DNA of 64,000 nucleotides from Orthonyx spaldingii (lineage: Eukaryota; Chordata; Aves; Passeriformes; Orthonychidae). The translations under genes were made by a program, and so were the position numbers. Below the pieces are notes generated by a model. It was not told the DNA's origin. It worked only from the letters and a program-made list of their open reading frames with translations, and searched no databases. Numbering within the stretch: the stretch's first letter is position 1; each line of letters opens with the position of its first letter. Shown here piece after piece: positions 51,558-64,000 of this stretch. The DNA lies in NCBI GenBank assembly GCA_013397795.1, contig VZTJ01001204.1, positions 395,642 to 459,641 of the forward strand, read 5' to 3'.

Positions 51558-53885
51558 TAAAACACAGCAGTATTCGATTCATTGGGAGAACTGGGATGTT
51601 CCAGCTCATCTCATCATGTTACTGTAAGTAGTGATGGCTGAGACATGTCGTTTGGAAAATTCCCAGAGCTGATACCCATTAAATGGCAGAGGAGGTACAG
51701 TCTGGTGATCACCTGCCAAGACCTCAGTGAGGTGGAAGGTCCCAGGGCAAGCCAGGAAGCCAAGCCAGTGGGTGCAAATAAAGGTCAGGGAGGCATTAGA
51801 CCAGATGCAGACACAGAGGGCCAAGAGTAAAGACTGCTTAAAAGTAGCTCCCGAAGCAAAATGAGGAAAGGAGGGTTTAGAAGAGGGGTGCTTCTAGTTT
51901 TTTCATAACAGCTCTTACTAGTGGAGGAGCTGAGTTTGTACTTGACAAGCTAGACTCCGTAATTCTGTCATCCAAGCTTGAAGGTGGGTACACTCAGGGC
52001 CCTCAAATTTCTCTCTGACATTATTTTTAAGAAAAAATCAGTGTCTTATATGCAGGCTATCCTAAAATGACCAAAGTCTTTAGAGTCTGAAACGTTTCTT
52101 TATATCTTTGAAAAGATAGCTTATTTACAGCTTTTTAGGTTTCTTTTAGCTGTCTTAAGAGGAACCTAAGAAAAACAGAGACTTTTTTGAGGAGTTAGTC
52201 TGATCAAAAGAGCAGCATGGAAGTTTATGTGCCAGCTGAGCTACTTTGTCAGTGCCAGCTGTGGACTGGACTAAAATGATCCTATGGGCTTGCAAAGGCA
52301 TCATAAACAGGAGTCATACAGACATCATAAATAGGAGTGAAGTGATCCCTCCTAGCAAAGGCAAGGCTTCCCAGGTATTCTTGATACCTGCAGTAGCAGG
52401 AAAGTCATGGACAACACAGGCACTTTACATGCAGAGGTGTCTTGTCAGTTCTGGCAATGAACAAAAATTACATCAGCTTGTATAATGGAGTGAAATATGC
52501 AGTGAAACATGAAAGGAACTGGTGTCAAACATTTTGAATGAAAACGTACAGGTGAGCCTTCTAGATAATGATGTCTCAAAAGCTTCTGTAAGGAACAAAT
52601 GTATTATCATGGGCATTGAATGAAATGGCATGTTAAAAAGAGGAAAATGTATGACTTATACAGATTGCTGAAAAACTTTTGGAATGGAGACTTTTCACCA
52701 GAGAAGGAATTAGCTAGAAATTGAGCTGCCATCCTCCCAACAAGTGTTGGTCTCATTGTCTTCAGGACAGTTCAGCATGTGGGATTTTTTTAAAAATCCA
52801 TTGGCTCAGCAACTATATTAAACTGTTTATGTTCTTTTTCAGGGGGTCTTTTATTTTCTTTTCTTGGAAAGTATTTCACTACCTAATTCCTGACTGATGA
52901 CATATATTTGTCTGTTGTGTCTTTTCGGGACTTCCAAGTTTGTACTGTGAGTCAGCATCACTTCATTGTTATTAGATGCCCAAAATGAATTTTTCTTCTT
53001 AAGCTAGGCACCTCCAGTATCCACCTCCAGTATCACCTTGGATTCTAATTTATTCTTGCAGCAGTTCTATACAAATGTGTTCATGACACCTTTTTCTGCA
53101 GCATTTCCACTTTTTCATTTTTTTCAGTGGAACAGATATTCTGAATTCCTGTCTCAGGTCCTCATGCTTTCATTCATAAAGACCACACCTCTTGTTTGTC
53201 TTTTTATAAGGAACAAAATAAGTTCTTTTTAGTTCCACGGCTTCTCACACTGTACATGAGTTCTGAGAGGTAGGTAGGTAAGATATTTCCAAACACCAAA
53301 ATAGCCTTCAGAATTATTTTCCCCTTCCTTCTTGACATTGTGGTTTTACATGTCTTCACCTACAGTCACAATCTGTTGTGCCTTTTCTCTTGTCCAACCA
53401 GTGTTTCCCCACTTCATTTCATTCATTAATATGAACTTCTTCTGGGAAGGAAGAAAGAACATGTGACAATTTGGTTGTGTTCTTGTTCTGAAGTCCATTT
53501 TCCTAGGGATATGAGATTTGATCAATCCAGAATAAATTATATTTGATGGATGCACTTTGATGGATGCAGACTTCAGTGTTATCAAATCTGTTGTATATTA
53601 TGGTGAGATTTTACAATCCAGCCAAAAAGCACTTTGAAGCTGCTTTTGGCTGCACTTGGAACATCAAATGCTTCAGAAGTTTTCATGCTTTCCACAGTCA
53701 CTATGGAGTCAAAAGATTCTTGTCTTGTGTTGATAGCACCTGTTAGTTTTTCCAGGAGTCCATCAGATTCTTGGGGTCTTGGTTATACTAATTACTGCTA
53801 TTTCTCCTTTTTTTTTTTCTGTTTTCTTAAACAATTATATTGGAGGAGCATATTTAGAACATATTTAACATTCTTATCCATTTAT

Positions 53886-53937
53886 ATTATGTTTTACCAT
53901 TACCATTATGTTTTACCATTATATTATGTTTTACCAT
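53886..53937. repeat. Three copies of ATTATGTTTTACCAT
   Basis: Perfect 15-base copies start at 53886, 53905 and 53923 with spacing 19 and 18. The repeat is local and non-coding. Confidence 0.85.
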
Positions 53938-56900
53938 GAGTTAAGAAAACTGGGTTTTGGGGATTTATGTTCTTTCAATATTCATTTGTTAGTAACATGC
54001 AGTGAAGCACTTTGTGAATGCAGCGACACTTTGTGAATACATAATTTATCTTCAGTTCCATTCCATTATACATTTTGTATTGAATCAATCTAATATTTTA
54101 GTTGCTGTGCATGTATATACATGCTCATATATAAAGTGGGTAAAATGTAAATTCACACATATTGGAAGAACAATTTGCATTGTTTTTGACTGGGAAAAAA
54201 GGGACAGAGGCAGCATTTACCTCAAAGTAAGTAAAGAGCAGGCTAATCCATCATTTCTGTGCAGGGGTATAACATCTGAAACCACAGTTGTAGTTTGCAA
54301 TTATGCAGTAAATATGCCAATCATATGTTTGAAAAGAAAAGTGGGGGTTTTTTCTCTTTTTTTATTGAAGAAAGAAGATATGTACAAATAGGCATCAAAT
54401 TACTGTAGTGAAATTCACCTGACAATTTGACTGCTGGGAAGAAAAATCATCTGTTTCTACGACTGAAACTCATAATAGGGTTTTCAGAGAACATTAAGTT
54501 GTGGGAGGGGTAGAAATCATTCTGAAAGGTTTTTGTGGAAAAATTAGTGAAAGAATAAAATTTCTTAATTTAAAATTGCAATTCAGTCTTGTGTAGATGT
54601 GGTATAAATTAACTGAAAAATTATCCTTCTTTCAAAGTAATCTCTAAGCTCTTGAAGCATTTTATTTTTAATGCAGGCAAAATAAGATGAATTTGCCTTT
54701 TCCTGACAAGCAGCAAAGTTCACTATTGCATGCTTTAAAGGGAAATGCATGCAATCAAGGAATATTTTGCAAGTTAGAGTAAATTGTAAAAGCAAAATTA
54801 CAAAAAACCCAAAATGTTTCCTACTGTGGAAGTGCAAGATCTCTAAAAGACAACATAAAGCTAAAAATATTAAAAATCTGAGAGCCCTTCTTGAAGCTAA
54901 CATGGTATCTGTAGCATTCTGAGCAGTTGTGCAGGCTTTTAACCAGAACCTTGTGTTTGCAGGATTGTATTTCACTAATTTTATCCAGATATATAAAGTA
55001 GTACTTCAGTGGTGGCAAGCCATAAAATGAACATCCAGAGCTGTAAGGACAGAAGTGGAATGCCAGTTCTCTTTAGACAGTTTTTCTGTTCAAGTAGGAT
55101 AGCAGTCTTGGCTCTCCTGAAGTCATGAATAACTGTCTAATTATTGAAGTCGCTGTTTACTGAAATAGACACAGGTTCTTTGCCTATCTAAAGAGATTAG
55201 AAAAGATAGAATTTCAGTTTTTATCTTGCATGTCTGTTGCTATTTGTAGGACTTTGCACAAGATTGTGAAGTCTTGGGCTTCATGGAAAGGATGCTTATT
55301 GTTTCCAGATACTTTATTTCAGTTCTGTTTGATCACTAGAAAAAATAATCCTGTGACAGTTTTATTTTATGCTCTTCACAATTTTCTAGTTGTTGCCTGA
55401 GTCTGAGGGCTGATCAGCCCTCCACATAGTCCTTTTAGATTGACTTACACCTTCACTATTTCAATCTTTGTTGCACAGCAGCTGCCTCAAAGTATTTGCT
55501 CTGTGGTGACAGTGGTTTCCAAGTGCATATAATGTCATAGAGAATATAGAGCTTGAGGCAGTGTAATAGATAGGGCAATGTTGAAAAAGGCAAAAATATT
55601 TTCTCTCCAAAGCATATTTAACACCTTCAGGGAAATCTTATCTTATTTCCCATGAGCATATATTTATATATTTGTATTTTGACAAATATGACTGCAAAGG
55701 GTTATTTCTTACTCTGAGATTCTGTGATGAAAGATGCTATAGATGTGTGGAATATTTAGATAAAGTGTTGTGCTATCGATTTGCTCCTATTGGTGTGTGG
55801 TACTGAGATCAAAACAGCATGTACAGCAAAGGAGTTACACACATGCATAACTTAAATGATGTAAATGTTGACTATCAAATATCAAAGACTGCTTACATGC
55901 CTTATATACAGTATGCATAGAGCCACCTATAGATCACATCCCTAAGGGGAATTCTAAGTGCTATTTCCTTCGTAGGCAGTTCTGCAAAATATTTTTTTTA
56001 ATAGTTGAAGTGTGAATAGAAAATATTAATGCTAGAAATGTAAAGGAAATGTGGTCTTTGAACACAGAGGAGTGTTTTCATGCTTACACGTCATTGTAGA
56101 TGTGTTGAAAAACATACATTGAGTTTCACCTGATGTATCCTGTGTGCTTTACATGTGCAAACCCCTTTGACATTGTTTTACATGGTTTTGGTAGCTAAAT
56201 TTCTTCTGTGAATACTTGATACACAGAGGAAACATCTTGCTTGTGTTCTGTGCAAGCGTTAGGAAAAAAATTTACAAACATTGAATTTGATGTTTGGCAC
56301 ACATTTTAAAGCTTCATCCTAAAATATTATATTTCCCCTGAAGTGTTTATCCATTCTCTACTTGATAATCACTAGGCCTCTGCGATATGGAAGGTTATTT
56401 CAGGAGCTAATGAGTATTTTGTGTACACAAAATAAAAGAATGTAAAGATAAGAGAATTACCCTATAGTGTGTAACCCAATAATTCATGAGAGTGAAATTC
56501 CCTGACTGCAGGAGAATTTGTGAAATTCAGGAAGGTTAAAGACTTGAAAAAAGACTTCTACTGCTTTGGGGAGTGCTTTGGCAAGTAGGTGATGAGATGG
56601 AGGCCTCCTAATTTTTCATTAGAAATGGTCAACTAGTCTTAAACACTTGGCTCTGGAAGGTTCTTTGTAGATTCTAGTTGTGTTGGTCAGGTGTTCAGTA
56701 ATGCCAGGTTTGGGTAGGCCTGTCTGCTCAGCTTTAACATCGCCATGTATAGTGCTGGTGTACAGGAACTGTGGTTTAGGGTCTTTGGCTGTCAGAGTGC
56801 AGTGGATAGTGACACTAATGAAGACATGCAAGCTGAGGGATGGAAATCCCTATGGCTGTTTTCCACTGTCACTGTGACATAAGAGCAGGCACCAGCCATT

Positions 56901-59900
56901 AGGATAGTGCCCTATCATGTCAGTGAAAAAAGAAATGTTTAATTTTGACAGATGTCCAGTCATGACTGAAGAAACAGTTACCTCTGAGGAAAGACTAATG
57001 GTAGTTTCCTTTTCCCAAGATGATTCAAAGCAGAGATCGTCCATGAACTGGTTAAGTAAATGATGTTGAGCCACAGATGTCAATATGACAATGATATAGA
57101 ATTATGTAATGTGACATTAGACAATACATGAGCGTTGAAGTTAGATTTGGAATAAAATTGGGATTTTCATGGCTCTAAATCTTCGTTTTAATTTTGGGGT
57201 GGGTTTATTATCATGCTGTGTTTTATTGCTTTACCATCTTCTGTGTTATTTCCATGGAATGTGTGTGAAGGGATATGAAACAATACACCAAACTTCAAGT
57301 TATGAAGAGAATTGAGTAACACCAATGAAAATTGCAGATTTGGCATGCATAGGTGTACAGGCTTTTCTATTTATTGCTACACTGAAAGCATTTTTTCTGT
57401 ATCTCTTGTCATGTTAATAATGGTCCTTACTTTAAGAATACCAGGAATGTGATTCATTAGCCCTACATCTAAGGAATATAGATGGAGTCAGTTTGCCAGA
57501 GTTCATATAGGAAGGATTCCATCCATGTCAGTTTTTACTCAGTAAGTGAAGGCTGGTCCTAACTATGCCATCAGGGACTGAAATTGCAGCAGGCAAGACA
57601 AGGTACTATCCAATACAAAAACTGCACTTAGCCTTCATTTCATATTTATATGGTATACATTAGACAAAACAATCATGTGGAGATAGTTCTTTTACTCCTT
57701 TTAATTTTTTAATGTTACTTTCTAACTTTTTTGGTAGTTTGTAAGGGAAGTGCCTTAAAATGCAACTTGCCTTGTGGTAAGGTTTGTGAATCTTTTTTTT
57801 TCTTTCCAAATACTTGCTTTATAGTGAGCAAAACATGCAGGTTGATAGTCCCTAAAAACAGTAGTCTTGTTCTAATCCTTTGCCTCATCCTTTGCTGACT
57901 TGTGCAGTTCTAGCACGAAAAGGTCAGATTGGAAAGGGTCAATCCTTTGGTCCTGCTCAATTTTTAGAAAGATCAAGGTTACAGATATTTGCCAACTGCA
58001 GCAATGTGGCTGCCTGTCATCCAGCAATTATACAGAGACTCAGCTTGTTTAGCATACACCACTGAGCAACCATCAAAGGTTAACCATTTTCCAACATACT
58101 AATCTAGCTGGATGTAAACCAACTACTTAATGAAAAATGCTCTGTATCCTGCTACTGTTTTTCTGAGTAATGCAGTCCAACTCATTTTATTTTAAAAATT
58201 CTTCCTGGCACTTACCTGTGCCAATACAATTGTGTTTTTTCATTGTGGGACAAGTAAGCAAAATACTGGAAAGAAATGAGACTGGTCATTGAGACACCAT
58301 GGGAAAGAGGATTTGATTTTGCTAGAGCCAGAAGTTTCAAAGGGAAGGGCAGAAACAAACAGATTTGCAAGGGACTGCAGTATTTGAGTAGATAAAGAGT
58401 ATCACAAAGTACTGTGTTCTTAAGATTCAGACAGTGTCTTGAATGGTCTGTCTAATGCAGGTTTTTATGAAACACGTATGCCAAGAAGTATTTAATTACG
58501 GAAATAAAAATGGAAATCCTTAATATTTACTTTATTCTTGGCAAAAGATGTTGCAAACACTTTTTTTCTGGGAGAGATGTCAAGATTCATAACTGATTAC
58601 AAAAAGATCAGAAGAAAATATGGGGACAGTAGTTGCAGAACACCTAGAAGAAGTTTTATGGGGAGCATATTCTTGATGGTCTTGTTCCCAAAATCAGATT
58701 ACTGTAATTTTATAAATGTATATGATATATTTTATGTAAGTGGTAAGCAGGATTTTGAGCCAAATTCTTCAATAAGGAAGTCCAGGTGTGTGGCAGACTG
58801 ATAGCTTTCTAAGAAACCTGTACATGAATCTTGCCAGCTTAGGCAGTATTAATTCTCCTCAGAAATAGGACGCTGTGGTCAGCCACCAGAAGATATGAAC
58901 AGTGCAGTGAAATGTGCATTTCTGTTTAGATGGCAGATTCTAAAATCTCCCTGACTTCCCTGGTTCAGTGTGGAATGGGACAGACACACTGTGCTGTGCA
59001 GTCTTCCCTTTGCGTGGGAAAGGAAGACACAGAGACAGTCACAAATGTTTACCTACCATGTATATCTAGACTTGACAGTCTGCTGCATCCTGGGGTAGCA
59101 ATGTTCGTGGGCTATTGGGCTTGGCAATCTGCAGATGGAGCAAGTCTTTTGAAGTCTCATGAAAAGTTGTGAGGATCAGAAAACAACGAAGAACACACAG
59201 TACATGCTATCCTCCACATGCCATTTTGTTCCCTTTTTTTGATCCATCTTCTCTTCTTTCTCCTCTTCTAGACATACCCAGGTTCAGACATTTCAATATC
59301 TGAAAACAAAAGATGCAGTGCAGTGATAGAACCAGTTCCCAGGTGCTATAAGCTGTTCTGGCTACTGTCCTAAAAATTACAATAAAGATGCAAAAAAGCA
59401 AAAGTTGCAGCAGGCTTTTTCAATGAAGAAAAAAAACAAACACCAAAAGTGTTTGTTGCTAAAACCAAAGTTTTTGCAGCTTTATGTTTTAGAAACACTC
59501 AGACCCCTGTTCTCCATCCCAACTTAATGGCCATAGGGAATCTAAAATTGCTTTCTCCAACCCTTCCCAAAGTAAATGAATAAATAAATAAGCAAATTAA
59601 TAAAATAATAATCTAACAAGCAACAGATGTTTAAACTTGCTTCAGCTGCAATTAAAACAAAGTCTTTGTGCTACAGACTGTTTCAAAGCTTTGCATAGTC
59701 ACTCCATTTCTCAGTGGCTGTTCCTGTGGTAGGACTAGGCAAGTACTCTTCTCCTTAGGCCCTCTCTCTCAACTCTCCACTGTTTTATATAAAAGAACTT
59801 TAATGACTGTGCCTGGATAGCTCTTCTTTGGCCAACCAAACATCAGACTTCACAGAATGGTTTATGCTTTTACTAAGTTGCTTTACAACTTCCTCACTGA

Positions 59901-60318
59901 GTCACTTCTCAGTGGGGCTAACAAAACAAAACAAATGTGGAACTCCTAAGCCAAGTCAAAGCATTGCTTTTCCTCTCAGTAGTCAAAATTAAAAAATAAT
60001 GCGTCCAGACATTCTAAAAAGAGATTATAAATATTTATGTATCAAAAAGCAAGTGTGCTATAGTAATATAGTTCAGAACAGCTAAGGGTTTAAACAATGA
60101 GACAATTATACACTATTGTACAACTACTGAAATAGAGCAGGGGACAAGAAATAGACAAAATGTTCAAAACATTTTTGGGTGGTTTAGTATGTTTTACTTA
60201 AGGAGATGGTAGTAAAAATCATTCTTTGACGGGAGTTATCATTGCAGTTTAGTAACCAGAACTATACTATCATTTCAGGGGATTTTCATTTAGGCCTCTT
60301 TTCTGATAGCTGACTTCT

Positions 60319-60393
60319 ATTTTATTTTATTTTATTTTATTTTATTTTATTTTATTTTATTTTATTTTATTTTATTTTATTTTATTTTATTTT
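60319..60393. repeat. (ATTTT)n simple repeat
   Basis: About 15 copies of the unit, ending in TTTTGTTTTCC. It is the same repeat type as at 10.1 kb, on the opposite strand. Confidence 0.97.
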
Positions 60394-63300
60394 GTTTTCC
60401 TTTACATTCAGGAAGAACCATATTCCACAAACATTCCTATTAAAGAAGTTGTCCAGATTTTCATTTCCATTAAGACATGCTCTGTATTTCTTTGTATAAA
60501 AGCATTAAGAAGGCCTGAACTTCAGGCAATGTAACATCACCTCTTTCACTGTCATGTCAAACCGAAAGGAGGTAAGAAAATGCAAACTCCCAAAATGGAG
60601 TTACAGTCCAGTGTTTCTAGAGATTTCGCTCAGCAATTAGTAGAGGCTACTTATTTTCATGGCACATAGTTCAACAAGCATTAATTAAAAATAAAGAGTA
60701 TTTTCTTGTCATGGAAGTACTGAGTAAGGTAGATGTTTGATTATTAACTCAGTGGTAGGCAATATCACTTGTAAATCACACTTTTCTAGTGTGTCAGTCC
60801 ACATAGCTCATAGAAGGAGTGAGCTGAAAGGCTGGATGTCTTTCAGAAAGATGCATGGGCAGACTTTTTGTTGTGGGGGCGACGTTCAGGCAAAATTAAC
60901 AAATCCAGTGACAGAATGTCTGCTTAACTCATAAATCTCTAGAGAATTTTCAGGTTTAGCCTGGGGCGATGTTTATGTGTGTGTCAATGAACTTAAAATC
61001 AAAGCCCCTTGCCTGGCCTACGGGAAAGGAAATGCATCATGAGAATAGGATACTTTCCAACTCGAAGGATTCCTTATAATTTTCAACTGAACACCTCCAG
61101 GTTAATACTGTAGCAACAAGACTCTCGCAGTGGAATGTATTGAACAGTCCTTTCTTGATTAATGTTGCACTTCTTCAGGAAGGATATAAAGGTCAAGGTT
61201 AGAAGGACTAAAGTGATTTACTAGCAGAAATCTGTTAGGTATTTTGAAGGCTGTTATTCATATGTCTGCTTTATTTCCAAACAAATGGCTAAGCTTGGAT
61301 TGGGTGGTTTTGATTCCAAGGCTGCTGGAAAGGAGAGAGCAACAGATTTGTTACTATTATTAAATAACTGAATAAATAAACTTCTCGAGGGCCTTTCTAG
61401 TCTAGATTGCAAATGTCAGGCCCTTATGACTCCCACAGTTGATAAATGTCTTAATGACACATACTATCTACCGCTGCCTCTACGAAGTGTGCCTCTGAGT
61501 GCCTCCATGCTATCAAAACAATAAGCATCTGGCTAAGTTTGTTTCTAGTGATGTCTGAGGAAAATTGATCTCCACTCATTATAAAACAATTTACTCCTTA
61601 GCTGGGAGCAGATTTTGTCAACTTAAAAGCAATGAAATACTGATGGCAGATTAACAGATTATTTCCAATTTATTCACTTTTCATTTTCTAAAGAAGCAAG
61701 TATGAGAAATTATAAAATTATTAGGTTCTTTTTTAGATGTTTGAAATGCTTTTTAGGAAGCCCTTGGAATTCTGATCTGCCTATGTGATTGAACATCACT
61801 GAGAAAGTCAGCTTCTATATGTTTTTGGTGTAATAAATCTAGATTACTTATAGTCTAATTGATGAAAAAAATTATCTAATCTACCTCTACATTGTACTTT
61901 TCCAAAACATTTACGTACTTCTTGTATCTATTTGACTTAATACTTTAGGTAAAAATTTTAGCATGTTTGTCTTTTCTTTTTGACTCTGAAGCAAACTTAA
62001 GATGTATCACATATAAAATTATGTCAGTTTAAGAGTACTATTTCACAGAGTCTTTGAGAAACTTTGGCCACTGTCCTCCACAAGAGCAATATCCTACCCA
62101 CTGCAACTGTACATGTTGGAGATTCTCCAAAAGAAACTAGTTAAATGTACTAGTGTAAAGCCTTTTGTCTGGATCCTTAGATAGACCTCTATGAGTTCAC
62201 ATGTAACAGGATGACACACAAGGCAGATTGTATAGGCCACATTGAAGCATTCAGAGCTACAAGTTGCATCACAAAGAGTAACATTGTTCCTTCAGATAAT
62301 TCTATATTAACATATTTCTAGTGCTGCTTTCCTGCAGATCTCTCCCACAAAAGACCAGTTATGGCCAAAAAAGAGGCCTCAGCTAACTCAGGTAGCACAT
62401 CAGAGTTCAGTTGCTGCTGATGGACACGACTCCTGCTGGCTTCCCTCATGTTCCCTCAAATATGCCAGACTTAGAGATGGGCCCTGTGGCCTTGCTATAG
62501 CATGTCCAGCAAAATTTCACAAAGTCATTTTAGCGGAAGTGTGTCGAATTATTCCCCTTTGGGTAGTTCTGCATAAAAATACAATCTAGAAGTTACTATA
62601 TCTATTTCTAAATGCAAACTGATGTTAAACATGTATTTTGTTCCTACAGTCCAACTTCACTGACTGCAGAAGAGTTATGAGCAAGATGTGCAGTATTTTT
62701 CACCATTCTTATTTCTGGAAGTTAAACACAGAACAGGTAGGGCAGCTTTACTGATTTTTAGTGACTATTGACCTTGAAATTGGTTAAATTTTGGTCCATT
62801 ATCTCAATCTTTTGTGCTTTATCATCTTGAATGGGTAACTGGATAACAATTTAAAAATGGATAGATGTTTGGCATTTGGGGAAATTTTTTCTGTCATGAA
62901 ATGATTGAACGAGACTATAATGTCTGTTAAAATAAAAAAAAAAAAATAAATCTCTGAGTCTGCTGAATTGATATGCCTAGAAGCAATGTCAATTCAGTTC
63001 TCTCCCTACTAATTCTTTTATTCATCATTTCTCCTTTCATGCTTAAAAGAAGCACCTTTAAGATCAGAGCATTTAAAATAAATGGTCTCTGGTCTCATCA
63101 TTTTGATGTTTTCACAGTCACAACACTAAATTTGAAACAACTAGGTCATTAATGCAATAGGGGTTTTTAACTGTGCTACCATATGGATCACGTAGAATTA
63201 AAAAAATCTCTCTTTTACATATGGCAAATTTTAAAGTGAATTCTTGAAAGTAACTTTGAGGAAAAATCATTATATTTTGTTAATAAAATTTAGGATTCAG

Positions 63301-64000
63301 TAAGTCAAGTCAGGCAGCAGCAGTGGTTTTCAAACAGGTCTACATTAATGACTAAGATCTCTGCCAAGAATCTTTTGGAATTAAAATGCAAAATAGGATG
63401 AGATAAAAAGAAGGTCAAAGAGAGCTTGTGTGAGACCTTATCAGGCAAGATTTTTCATTACTTTCCTCTTGTGTAATTTTTACTTTGGGTGCAAATGGAT
63501 TGTAAAAGTTAATGATTTGAGAACAGCAGAATCCCATGATGAAGTCTTGTCCATAGTGTTTAAATATAGCTTGGAAGATTAAGAACAGGTGATTCGTGCA
63601 CTATGTGTTGAAAGGTAGATTAATTACTGATTTTCTGATACATTCTATAAGAATTTGTGGATAAATGTGCAGGACACTATTGGTTCTATGGAAAAAATGA
63701 AAGCATATGTAATTTATACCATTATTCTAACTTGACGAACACTAATGAAAAGAAAAAAAGTGGTGGTATCTCACTAGATTGTAAAACTTCTCAAATATAC
63801 ACTTCTCCTGAAATGTAGAGCTTGAGAATTGTAAATAAGAACCTGGCTTGGACCATTAATAAGCACCATCTGTAAAACAGTCATATAAGATTTTTACATC
63901 CAGAAAGATTGTTTCAATGTTAAATTTCATGGATAGGCTTTTAAAACCAAATAATTTTCTCCCTTTTTTTAAGTTTAAGTGATGTGACTGGTTAGAATGT

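Larger units (their letters stand above)
51558..64000. other. Intergenic DNA upstream of CRPPA, no gene recognised
   Basis: AT-rich sequence with a small tandem repeat (53886-53937) and an ATTTT array (60319-60393). Open frames up to 130 codons show no recognisable protein. In human the next gene on this side of CRPPA is SOSTDC1, whose cystine-knot coding exon I looked for and did not find, so it would lie further right. Patches at about 57.88-58.10 and 61.25-61.75 kb are less repetitive-looking and could be regulatory, but the sequence alone does not show it. Confidence 0.6.

Noticed and set aside
54583..54975. 130-codon minus-strand open frame with several cysteines
   Set aside because: No domain or splice context is recognisable, and frames of this length are expected by chance over 64 kb.
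51558..64000. SOSTDC1 coding exon expected upstream of CRPPA by synteny
   Set aside because: No frame with a cystine-knot cysteine pattern is present; the gene probably lies beyond the right edge.

Overview
This window looks like vertebrate nuclear DNA, most likely avian. It is AT-rich, intron-dominated and full of CR1-type LINE fragments, with a few ERV-type LTRs and one sharp CpG island. The bird call rests on the density and type of CR1 copies, on a sequence I recognise as a common avian ERV repeat (about 7.84-8.20 kb), and on the compact introns. I cannot name the species. There is no operon, prokaryotic gene, CRISPR array, tRNA or rRNA that I can support.

The one protein-coding gene I can support is CRPPA (also called ISPD), the D-ribitol-5-phosphate cytidylyltransferase. 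It lies on the minus strand. Five coding exons chain together with consistent phases and GT-AG splice sites: exon 1 (50430-50608), exon 2 (43301-43580), exon 3 (24892-25041), exon 4 (10842-10946) and exon 5 (3070-3115). They encode about 253 residues, which is the IspD-like cytidylyltransferase domain. The rest of the gene (the C-terminal half in other vertebrates) must lie to the left of position 1. Exon 1 sits in a CpG island at about 50.14-50.77 kb. Four complete introns (about 6.8, 18.3, 13.9 and 7.7 kb) and part of a fifth fill the rest of the left 50 kb.

The introns are AT-rich and carry old and younger CR1 copies (about 1.1-2.0, 8.7-9.6, 14.2-14.75, 38.2-39.5 and 49.45-49.73 kb), an ERV fragment at 7.84-8.20 kb, a probable LTR at 36.9-37.6 kb, and a complete solo LTR (38632-38882) nested inside a CR1 with a 6-bp target-site duplication. 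Simple repeats include TTCCC/TTGCC pyrimidine tracts and two AAAAT arrays. The right 13 kb (50.9-64 kb) is upstream intergenic DNA. It holds one more CR1 copy 285 bp from the CRPPA start, and otherwise no recognisable gene. In other vertebrates the next gene on this side is SOSTDC1, and I do not see its coding sequence here.

I found no novel multi-gene system. The most useful second-look items are: the glycine-rich CTP-binding loop in CRPPA exon 1 is unrecognisable right beside an ambiguous base (probably an assembly error); the precisely bounded nested LTR; and the two ambiguous bases, both in difficult sequence.
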